Shown one piece after another: positions 7,485 through 13,409 of a stretch of DNA of 13,409 nucleotides. The notes beneath the pieces were generated by a model. The model worked only from the letters and a program-made list of their open reading frames with translations. It did not search any database and was not told the origin of the DNA. Position numbers and translations under genes: made by a program. Numbering within the stretch: position 1 is the first letter of the stretch; every line of letters starts with the position of its first letter. Source of the stretch: Candidatus Babelota bacterium (GTDB taxonomy: Bacteria; JAGOBX01); NCBI GenBank assembly GCA_017999075.1, contig JAGOBX010000043.1, forward strand, positions 1-13,409, read 5' to 3'.

Positions 7485-8438
7485 TTATATTTCTATAAGC
7501 ATTGAATCATAAGCTTGAGATATTTTTAAATTATTGTTTTTTATAAAATGCTGAGCATATTTTTTTGTGTCTCCCAAAATTTTATCAAGTTCAAAATCCT
7601 CGCGTGAAGGTTCAGAATGAAACATTACAAGATGTTTAGTGTTAGATAATGATGCGAATTCTACAGCCAGAAAATTACTTGAGTGCCCCCAATCGCATTT
7701 AATATATTCTGAATCAACCAAAGTATATTGCGCGTCAAATATCATTAAATCTGAATTTCTGAAAAATTCAATGAATTCCGATCCGATAACTTCTTCTTTA
7801 TGTTCAGCATCAGTAGAGTAAACAATTTTTTTGCCATTTTTAATAAAAGAATATCCGTATGATTTTCCAGGATGGTTTTGTTCAATTATGCTTATTTCAT
7901 ACCCGGATATATTGTATTTTTCTTTATTGGACAATTGAATGAATTTTTTTTCTGCTGCCATCATTTTTAGGCTTATTGGAAAAAACGGTTGAGACTGCTG
8001 TGTTTCAAAATTTTTTTCCAATTCATTATGGACTCCATAAATTATTATTTTGTTGCCTGGAATATATGCTGGTGTAAAAAAAGGAAAACCGTGAATATGA
8101 TCCCAATGGGTATGAGAAATAAAAATATGAAATGTTTTATTTATTTTAATATTTGTATTTTTCATTATATAATTTCCGAAATCACGCAATCCTGTGCCTG
8201 CGTCTAATATTATATAATTTTCTTTATTCCCATCGTCAATTTGAACACATGAAGTGTTTGTTCCGTAAGCTTTAGATACAGAAAATTGGGCAGTGCTGAT
8301 AATATTTTTTAAATCTGAATAGGTGATACTTTTTTTTTCAGACAATAACTCCAATATTTTATTGAGTTTCATTTCAATTTGATTTGATGTTATTGAAGCG
8401 GGTAATGAACCGCGTGTTCCCCAAAATTTTACTTCCAT
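7485..8438 (-). CDS. MBL-fold metallo-hydrolase, PhnP/RNase Z/cyclic-phosphodiesterase-like
   Basis: This is a 317-residue metallo-beta-lactamase-fold hydrolase. The N-terminus KFWGTRGSLPAS (4-15) is typical of the group. Metal-site motifs are HTHWDHIHG at 109-117 (H109, H111, D113, H114), H189 in NHPG, D210 in YSTDAEH, and H274 in FHSEP; GHSS at 251-254 is a further conserved patch. Together these could hold a two-metal site. Residues 20-56 form an insertion between the first strand and the YGTNTSC block. Relatives cleave phosphodiester bonds, and some hydrolyse cyclic nucleotides; the substrate here is not determined. It is the first gene of the minus-strand run and is followed by the HATPase-GNAT protein, suggesting a signalling pair. 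There is no Shine-Dalgarno, and the -10 box lies only 9 bp upstream of the ATG. Confidence 0.87.
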   Translation of the reverse strand: MEVKFWGTRGSLPASITSNQIEMKLNKILELLSEKKSITYSDLKNIISTAQFSVSKAYGTNTSCVQIDDGNKENYIILDAGTGLRDFGNYIMKNTNIKINKTFHIFISHTHWDHIHGFPFFTPAYIPGNKIIIYGVHNELEKNFETQQSQPFFPISLKMMAAEKKFIQLSNKEKYNISGYEISIIEQNHPGKSYGYSFIKNGKKIVYSTDAEHKEEVIGSEFIEFFRNSDLMIFDAQYTLVDSEYIKCDWGHSSNFLAVEFASLSNTKHLVMFHSEPSREDFELDKILGDTKKYAQHFIKNNNLKISQAYDSMLIEI

Positions 8439-8447
8439 AGTTTGCTA

Positions 8448-8475
8448 ATTATATAACAAAAATTTAAATCGTCAA
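8448..8475 (-). promoter_or_regulatory. Sigma70-like promoter for the MBL operon
   Basis: On the minus strand TTGACG (8475-8470) and a perfect TATAAT (8453-8448) are separated by 16 bp. Transcription would start about 7 nt downstream, near 8441, only about 3 nt before the ATG at 8438. The resulting mRNA would be almost leaderless, which fits the absence of a Shine-Dalgarno. Confidence 0.65.
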
Positions 8476-8486
8476 ATATAATTTGA
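8472..8486. promoter_or_regulatory. Candidate operator palindrome between divergent promoters
   Basis: TCAAAT-ATA-ATTTGA is a perfect 6-bp inverted repeat with a 3-bp centre. It overlaps the -35 box of the MBL promoter and lies 11 bp from the -35 box of the opposing promoter, a position from which a regulator could affect both. The composition is very AT-rich, so chance is possible. Confidence 0.3.
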
Positions 8487-8497
8487 TTTTAAAAATC

Positions 8498-8525
8498 TTG
8501 ACAAGTTTGATAATAAAAATATACT
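8498..8525 (+). promoter_or_regulatory. Sigma70-like promoter for the B12-radical SAM/Bat operon
   Basis: A perfect TTGACA (8498-8503) and TATACT (8520-8525, one mismatch to TATAAT) are separated by 16 bp. Transcription should start near 8532, leaving a leader of about 90 nt before the TTG at 8623. Confidence 0.7.
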
Positions 8526-8607
8526 TCTCTTTCATATTAATAATGGAATAAAGATGTTATTTTTTTGTTATGATACCATATCTGAATTTATAAACAATTA
8601 AAAAAAT

Positions 8608-8613
8608 AAAGGA
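8608..8613 (+). promoter_or_regulatory. Shine-Dalgarno for TTG start of the B12-radical SAM gene
   Basis: AAAGGA ends 9 nt before the TTG at 8623. It supports this non-ATG start, which also places the B12-domain block LKVLFYVYDFDDEPIG at the expected N-terminal position. Confidence 0.55.
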
Positions 8614-8622
8614 AAAAATAAA

Positions 8623-10035
8623 TTGAAAAAATTGAAAGTGCTGTTTTATGTTTATGATTTTGATGATGAACCTATAGGACTATTATATATATCAGGTATG
8701 ATGAAATCGGTTGGAGCAAGCGTTGACATTGTTCTTACTAAATATGAGAATTATATTGAAAAAACCAAATCATTTAAACCGGATATAGCCGCATTTACTG
8801 TAACAACAGGATTTGATAATTATTATATTGGAATTGCTGAAACTGTTAAAAAAGTTGATAAAAATATTATTACAATTTTCGGCGGGCCTCATTGCACATT
8901 TTTTCCGGAATTTATAGAAAACCAGAGTAGCGATATTGTATTCAGAGGAGAATCTGAATTAGCAGTATGTGATTTTTTAAAAATTTTTTCTGAAAGCGGA
9001 GATTATTCGGAAATAAAAAATATTATTTGCAAAAAGAATGGAAAAACAATAATAAACGAGCTTAGAAATCTTGTTCAAGACATAGACGATTTGCCTCAAC
9101 CTGACAGGGCTCTTCTTTCTAAATATAAATTTTACAGGGAAGGTTCTAAAAAAGATTTTATAACAGGACGAGGATGTCCTTTCAATTGTTCATATTGCTT
9201 CAATCACGCTTTTAACAAAATGTATAAGGGTAAAGGTAAAATAATAAGAAAACACAGCGTTGATTATGTTTTAACTCAAATAAGGGAATTAAAAAAAATC
9301 GCAAATGTAAACTTTATACAATTTGTTGATGATATTTTTATAATATATGAAGATTGGCTAAGAGAATTTTCTGAAAAATATGCTGCTGAATTTGATATGC
9401 CGTTTAATTGTAATATAAGAGTTGATTATGTTACTGAAAAAACAATTTCGCTGTTAAAAAAATCAGGATGTCATTCTGTTTCAATGGGAATTGAATCCGG
9501 TGACGAATATGTTAGAAATAATATTTTGAAACGCAATTTGAAAGACAAAGAGATAATTGATGCGTGTAAAATAATAAAATCAGCAGGATTAAAACTTGCC
9601 ACTCAAAATATTGTAGGCATTCCCGGGGGAAGCCTCGAAAATGATTTTAAAACAATGAGACTTAATTATAAATGCAGGTCGGATTATGCATGGTGTACAT
9701 TATATCAGCCCTATCCTGGAGTAGAATTAACGGAGTATGCAATAAAAATAGGGGTATTTGATGGAAATAGAAAAAATATTTCTGCAAGTTTTCACAATGA
9801 CAGCATTTTGAATATTCAAAATAAAATAGAAGTTATTAATTTGCATAAACTTTTCGGAATAGGCGCAGAATATTGTAAACTTGAATGGTTTATAAAAATT
9901 TTAATAAAATTAAGGTTAACATGGTTTTATTCAATAATAAGAAAAATATGGAATGCATATTGCTATAAATTTAGAATCGCTAGAAAAATTTCCATGAAGG
10001 AAATTTTTTGGAAAGCACTATTGAAAAAAATTTAA
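8623..10035 (+). CDS. B12-binding domain radical SAM protein
   Basis: This 470-residue protein begins with TTG. Residues 1-150 are a cobalamin-binding-like Rossmann domain: EPIGLLYISGMMKSVGASVDIVL at 16-38 and the family block GGPHCTFFPE at 87-96. No DxHxxG motif is present, as is common in this class where B12 lacks a protein His ligand. Residues 178-400 are the radical SAM domain with GRGCPFNCSYC (C185, C189, C192), MGIESGDE at 288-295 and VGIPGGS at 331-337. The C-terminal 60 residues are strongly basic and aromatic and may associate with membrane. Class members methylate unreactive carbons or do ring chemistry on lipids, cofactors or antibiotics; the substrate here is unknown. It heads the plus operon, 19 bp before the VWA gene. 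A hairpin lies inside its 3' end. Confidence 0.9.
   Translation: MKKLKVLFYVYDFDDEPIGLLYISGMMKSVGASVDIVLTKYENYIEKTKSFKPDIAAFTVTTGFDNYYIGIAETVKKVDKNIITIFGGPHCTFFPEFIENQSSDIVFRGESELAVCDFLKIFSESGDYSEIKNIICKKNGKTIINELRNLVQDIDDLPQPDRALLSKYKFYREGSKKDFITGRGCPFNCSYCFNHAFNKMYKGKGKIIRKHSVDYVLTQIRELKKIANVNFIQFVDDIFIIYEDWLREFSEKYAAEFDMPFNCNIRVDYVTEKTISLLKKSGCHSVSMGIESGDEYVRNNILKRNLKDKEIIDACKIIKSAGLKLATQNIVGIPGGSLENDFKTMRLNYKCRSDYAWCTLYQPYPGVELTEYAIKIGVFDGNRKNISASFHNDSILNIQNKIEVINLHKLFGIGAEYCKLEWFIKILIKLRLTWFYSIIRKIWNAYCYKFRIARKISMKEIFWKALLKKI
9984..10008 (+). repeat. Terminator-like hairpin inside the 3' end of the B12-radical SAM gene
   Basis: AAAAATTTCC (9984-9993) and GGAAATTTTT (9999-10008) are exact reverse complements with a 5-nt loop ATGAA. 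The right arm ends in a run of six T. With only two G-C pairs the stem is weak, and the stop codon is still 25 nt away, so any termination or attenuation would truncate the message. It could be chance in AT-rich coding sequence. Confidence 0.45.
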
Positions 10036-10054
10036 ATTCTCTAAAATTCGAAAT

Positions 10055-11086
10055 ATGGAATTTAACAGCGGAAATTTTAGCCAGGCTTTTTATTTACCAA
10101 TATTTTTTGTTTTATTAGCATTATGGTACTACAGGAAATCCTCTAAAAAGTTATATTTATTAGTCAAATCAAACAATATTATATTTGATAAAATGTTTGG
10201 AAATTTGTCCATGAAAAAAGCGCGTTTGAAAATATACGCTCTTTCTTTGACAATGGTTTTAATAACAATATCTATAATGCGGCCGGTTTCAGGCTTAAAA
10301 CAAAGTATGATATCGCAGAAGTCATCGGATATAATTTTTTTAATTGATGTTTCAAATAGTATGGCCGCTACAGATATTAAACCGTCAAGGATTGATTATT
10401 TAAAATTTTTTGTAAAAAAATTTATTGAAATGTTTTATATAACAGACCGGTCAGGAATTGTTATTTTTGCAGGATCGCCGTTTGTATTATGTCCCTTGAC
10501 AAACGATTATACCGCGTTTTCAGAGCTTCTTGATTCTGCGGATATTTCATCAAATTCTGTTCAAGGTACCAATTTTAAATCAGCATTATATGCATCTGCT
10601 GATTTACTTTATGGTTTATCGCATTTTTATAATACTAATAAAATGATTTTACTTTTGACTGATGGTGAAGATTTTAGTTCGGAAGCGTTATCAACAGTGG
10701 AAATATTGAAAAAAAAATTTAGTGATTTAAAAATTTACTGTATTGGAGTCGGCTCCCAAAAAGGATCAAAGATACTTATGAAAACAGGCGCTGTTTTGAA
10801 AGATAATTTTAATAAGGAGGTTATAACTAAGTATAACGAAAATCTTTTAAAAAATATTTCTTTATTGACAGGTTCAAAATATTATTACTTAAATGAAAAT
10901 ACATTTGATTTTGTATTTAAAGATTTAAGTTCTGAGTTAAAAAATATAAACACCTCCTCTAAAGTTATAATAAAATATGCTGAAAAAGAATATTATAAAA
11001 TATTTTTGATTTTTGCAATAGTGCTGATCTTAATAGAGACTTTTATCTCTATTTCAAATCCTTGTTTGGATAAAGGAATAGAATGA
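10055..11086 (+). CDS. batB: BatB-like von Willebrand factor A domain membrane protein
   Basis: This is a 343-residue VWA protein of the Bat (aerotolerance) group. Two N-terminal membrane segments (about 13-26 and 60-76) precede the VWA domain (about 90-300), and a third segment lies at 315-333, so the domain should sit on the outer face of the cytoplasmic membrane. The metal-ion site is complete: DVSNS (D98, S100, S102), T172 in QGTNF and D203 in LLTDGED. The block GAVLKDNFNKEVITKYNENLL (245-265) matches BatB more than BatA, as does its position directly before the TPR gene. Only one VWA gene is present, whereas Bat operons usually carry both batA and batB. The ATG has no clear Shine-Dalgarno. 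The 3' end overlaps the next gene by 4 bp (ATGA). Confidence 0.85.
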   Translation: MEFNSGNFSQAFYLPIFFVLLALWYYRKSSKKLYLLVKSNNIIFDKMFGNLSMKKARLKIYALSLTMVLITISIMRPVSGLKQSMISQKSSDIIFLIDVSNSMAATDIKPSRIDYLKFFVKKFIEMFYITDRSGIVIFAGSPFVLCPLTNDYTAFSELLDSADISSNSVQGTNFKSALYASADLLYGLSHFYNTNKMILLLTDGEDFSSEALSTVEILKKKFSDLKIYCIGVGSQKGSKILMKTGAVLKDNFNKEVITKYNENLLKNISLLTGSKYYYLNENTFDFVFKDLSSELKNINTSSKVIIKYAEKEYYKIFLIFAIVLILIETFISISNPCLDKGIE

Positions 11087-11778
11087 TGAACTTGAAAAAT
11101 ATTTTATTTCTTTTAATGCTTGCAATTATAATTAATTTTAAGATATTTGACGAAGAATATGAAAATATAAAGAAAGGATATGATTATTTTAGAAAATCTG
11201 ATTTTAAGCAATCTGCTAAATATTTTGAAAATATTTTTTTTATTAATCCTGAAAATGCGTTGAATCCTTATAATTTAGCGTTGGTTCAAATGAAATTGAA
11301 TAATTATAAAAATGCAGTTTCAAGTTTTAAATTATCAGCTTCATATAATAAAAATGATAAAAATTTATTGATAAAAACTTATTATAATATTGCTGATTCA
11401 ATGATGAAAATTAAAAATTATCAGGAAGCTATAATTTACTATAAAAAATGTTTGAAATTAAATCCGGATTTTTTTAATGCCAAATACAATTTGAAGACAG
11501 CTATAATGTTGAATCAAGATTCGGTTAAAACTTCCATTGATAAAAATTCGGATTATAATAAATCTAAAAATAAAAAAGATAATACAAACAGTATCAATAA
11601 TGATGCGGGAAAACAAAACAACAAACAAAATGCAAATAATGAAATTCCGTATTCTCTTCCTATAATATCTAAGGAAAATGCAGACAATATATTTCGTTCA
11701 GCTGTTGACATGAATCGAGCCGGCAAGTATAAACAACCAGGAGTTGTTAGCAGTGATTTCAAGGGAATATCCTGGTGA
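11083..11778 (+). CDS. BatC-like TPR protein
   Basis: This 231-residue protein has a hydrophobic N-terminus (about 6-19), likely a signal peptide or anchor. Three TPR-like repeats follow, at about 27-58, 62-95 and 100-133; KNYQEAIIYYKKCLKLNPDFFNAKYNL (111-137) is the clearest. Residues 150-187 are a low-complexity linker rich in Asn, Lys and Asp. The tail reads ISKENADNIFRSAV and ends FKGISW. Architecture and position (after the VWA gene, before batD) match BatC, thought to scaffold Bat proteins on the periplasmic side. The start overlaps the VWA stop as ATGA, with AAAGGA 5 nt upstream. TPR sequence alone is not specific, so the BatC label rests on context. Confidence 0.8.
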   Translation: MMNLKNILFLLMLAIIINFKIFDEEYENIKKGYDYFRKSDFKQSAKYFENIFFINPENALNPYNLALVQMKLNNYKNAVSSFKLSASYNKNDKNLLIKTYYNIADSMMKIKNYQEAIIYYKKCLKLNPDFFNAKYNLKTAIMLNQDSVKTSIDKNSDYNKSKNKKDNTNSINNDAGKQNNKQNANNEIPYSLPIISKENADNIFRSAVDMNRAGKYKQPGVVSSDFKGISW

Positions 11779-11784
11779 TTATAT

Positions 11785-13356
11785 ATGCTTAATAATATAT
11801 ATATTGCCGTAATAATTATTTTTTTTAATATTTTTCCTGCTTTTTCAGAACCTGAATTTACGCCGCTGTTAAATAAATCGGAAATATTTTTTAATGAAGA
11901 AGTAATTTATTCAATACAAATAAAAGGAGAAAATCTGCCCGACTTCACAATTCGCCAAATTCCTGATTTTATTATTGTTGATCAAAAAACAGAATATGCC
12001 GGAAATTCATATTTTGAAACAATAATTGATGGAAAACTTATACAGTCAATTAATTCAAATAGAGCAAAAATATTATATTTTACCTTGAAACCGTTAAAAA
12101 CCGGAAATATAAAAATAGGGCCATTTAACGCCTTGATAGATTCGCAGCCATATATTATTCCCCCTGTAAAGTTATTGGTGAAAAAAAAAGAAAATTCCTT
12201 TTCTGAAAAAATTGTATCTGCTGAATACAATTCGGGAAGACAGGTTTTTATTGAAACTTCAGTATCTTCTATTTTAAAAAAAAAACAAGAACGTAAAGAA
12301 AATCCTGATTTTAATTCTTTTTTTTATATCAATGAACCTATAATAGTAGAATATAATTTATATTCAAAGGTAAATATTAAATTTTTGGATAATCCTGAAA
12401 TACCGATTTACAAAGGGTTTCAAACTGAAAATGATTTTGAATTTCAATCAAGTTTTATAAAAAATAAAGATAAGTATAAACTATATTCTATTAGAAGAAT
12501 TATTTATCCTTTAATAGCTGGAGAGTTGGTTGTTCCTGGGATAAAAATAAATATGCTGTCTAATTACGATCCTTATTTTAATACAGGGAGAAATATTAAA
12601 ATCAAATCTGAAGATAAAAAAATATATGTAAGAAAAATTGAAACAAATGATCTTGATTTTACAAGAATTGTTGCTGATTCGATTAGCCTTTCTTATTTTT
12701 TTGATACTGATAAAATTCTTGTGCACCAACCTTTTACGCTGATATTAAAATTGGACGGAAGGTTTAATTTACGTGTTCCTGTGCCGATGAAATTGAAATT
12801 AAGTGATGGATTAAGAGTTTTTAATCAAACTGATTCAAATTCGATATCGTGCGATTCATACGGATTATATGGTTCAAAAATTTATAAATATATTTTAATT
12901 TCTGAAAATTCAGGAACAGAAACAGCTTCAATTTCATCAATTTCTTTTTATTCTGATAAATCTAAAAAAATTGAAAAATTGGACTGCCAGATTGTCATTT
13001 ACGTAGATTCAGATCAAATAAATTTACCAGGTGCAGATAAAAGTAATTTTATTTCTTATTACTCTTATCACAAGAAAAAAAGTGCACCGATGTATAAAAA
13101 AAATTCGGATATTATTGATAAACTTTTTGTATTTTTTATAGTGATTTTGTCTAGCATAACATTAATATTTTTTATTAATAAAAAAAAATGCAATAAAATG
13201 GCAATTAACAAAAAAACAGTTTTTGATAAATTTGATTTGAAAAACATATCTGAAACAATTGAACCGAAAATTTTTTATGAAAGGATATACGATTCATTGG
13301 TTTATATATATCTGCTAAATTTAAAATCAATTTTGCAGCTAATCCTGATTAATTGA
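11785..13356 (+). CDS. batD: BatD family membrane protein, C-terminal tail possibly frameshifted
   Basis: This 523-residue protein has a signal peptide (about 1-21, cleavage near AFS-EPEF). It continues with BatD-type beta-rich domains: about 24-135 (with PLKTGNIKIGPF at 103-114), 175-285 (NEPIIVEYNLYSK and YPLIAGELVVPGI) and 300-410. A membrane segment at about 446-464 is followed by a short cytoplasmic tail. BatD proteins act in the envelope with the VWA and TPR proteins; mechanism is poorly known. The tail IFYERIYDSLVYIYL (496-510) looks like the start of the family's C-terminal helical region, but then diverges into LNLKSILQLILIN and stops. In another frame from 13311 the DNA reads SAKFKINFAANPD, a TAA, then LTVFELLNKTSITIEKTEK to the window end, resembling the expected continuation. 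A lesion near the TA run at 13303-13311 is possible. Confidence 0.85.
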   Translation: MLNNIYIAVIIIFFNIFPAFSEPEFTPLLNKSEIFFNEEVIYSIQIKGENLPDFTIRQIPDFIIVDQKTEYAGNSYFETIIDGKLIQSINSNRAKILYFTLKPLKTGNIKIGPFNALIDSQPYIIPPVKLLVKKKENSFSEKIVSAEYNSGRQVFIETSVSSILKKKQERKENPDFNSFFYINEPIIVEYNLYSKVNIKFLDNPEIPIYKGFQTENDFEFQSSFIKNKDKYKLYSIRRIIYPLIAGELVVPGIKINMLSNYDPYFNTGRNIKIKSEDKKIYVRKIETNDLDFTRIVADSISLSYFFDTDKILVHQPFTLILKLDGRFNLRVPVPMKLKLSDGLRVFNQTDSNSISCDSYGLYGSKIYKYILISENSGTETASISSISFYSDKSKKIEKLDCQIVIYVDSDQINLPGADKSNFISYYSYHKKKSAPMYKKNSDIIDKLFVFFIVILSSITLIFFINKKKCNKMAINKKTVFDKFDLKNISETIEPKIFYERIYDSLVYIYLLNLKSILQLILIN

Positions 13357-13409
13357 CGGTATTTGAGCTATTAAATAAAACAAGTATCACTATTGAAAAA
13401 ACAGAAAAA
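13357..13409 (+). other. Possible displaced remnant of the BatD C-terminus
   Basis: No independent gene begins here. The frame beginning at 13353 (TTG) is open to the window edge and reads LTVFELLNKTSITIEKTEK, like the amphipathic last helix of a BatD tail. It is separated from the matching frame upstream by a TAA at 13350-13352. The window edge prevents seeing where it ends. Confidence 0.3.

Larger units (their letters stand above)
8439..8622. other. Divergent intergenic region
   Basis: This 184-bp gene-free stretch is the only substantial intergenic region in the window. It separates the minus-strand MBL operon from the plus-strand B12-radical SAM/Bat operon. It holds one promoter for each direction, a small palindrome between the two -35 boxes, and a leader of about 90 nt for the plus operon. 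No RNA gene or riboswitch-like fold was recognised. Confidence 0.8.

Noticed and set aside
8532-8622. Cobalamin riboswitch upstream of the B12-radical SAM gene
   Set aside because: The leader is only about 90 nt, almost all A and T, with no B12-box-like sequence; cobalamin riboswitches are around 200 nt.
10781-10797. Inverted repeat AAAACAG-GCG-CTGTTTT in the VWA gene
   Set aside because: It is a 7-bp stem with a 3-nt loop inside coding sequence, with no T-run and no nearby start or stop; probably chance.
11032-11053. Inverted repeat AATAGAGA/TCTCTATT with a 6-nt loop near the VWA-TPR gene junction
   Set aside because: It is 30 nt upstream of the ATGA overlap but weak in G-C pairs and inside codons for a membrane segment; no regulatory role can be supported.

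Overview
The window is an AT-rich (roughly 27-28% G+C by eye), gene-dense bacterial segment using the standard bacterial code (TGA serves as a stop several times). A periplasm-facing TlpA-like thioredoxin, a Bat-type membrane operon, two radical SAM enzymes and an iron-sulfur L-serine dehydratase suggest a low-GC, probably diderm, anaerobic or microaerophilic bacterium. I cannot name the phylum. No rRNA, tRNA, CRISPR array, IS element or phage gene was seen, and longest gene-free stretch is about 185 bp.

Layout. (1) At 1-1099 (+) is an RlmI-type 23S rRNA methyltransferase whose N-terminus runs off the left edge. It converges on the next block with 11 bp between stop codons. (2) From 8438 down to 1111 (-) is a tightly packed eight-gene run: MBL-fold hydrolase, HATPase-GNAT fusion, TlpA-like thioredoxin, ABC ATPase, ABC-2 permease, radical SAM protein with a short SPASM/twitch-like tail, then sdaAB and sdaAA. 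Gaps are 29, 4, 4, 18 and 28 bp, followed by 8 bp and 7 bp overlaps, so it reads as one operon with a possible internal promoter before the radical SAM gene. (3) At 8439-8622 is a divergent promoter region with good sigma70-like boxes on both strands and a small palindrome between them. (4) From 8623 to the right edge (+) is a second operon: a B12-binding radical SAM protein, a BatB-like VWA protein, a BatC-like TPR protein and BatD. The last 100 bases suggest that the BatD tail is frameshifted or interrupted.

How the genes may fit together. The MBL and HATPase-GNAT proteins look like a signalling or regulatory pair. TlpA, the ABC exporter and the radical SAM protein look like an envelope or maturation module, but no precursor peptide is visible. 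The serine dehydratase is translationally coupled to the radical SAM gene. The divergent operon carries Bat proteins, historically linked to aerotolerance and envelope stress. Several products contain oxygen-sensitive Fe-S clusters, so a redox or envelope theme is tempting, but that is inference. The most notable points are the shared divergent promoter with a nearly leaderless MBL transcript, the B12-radical SAM gene occupying the usual batA position, and the possible broken end of batD.
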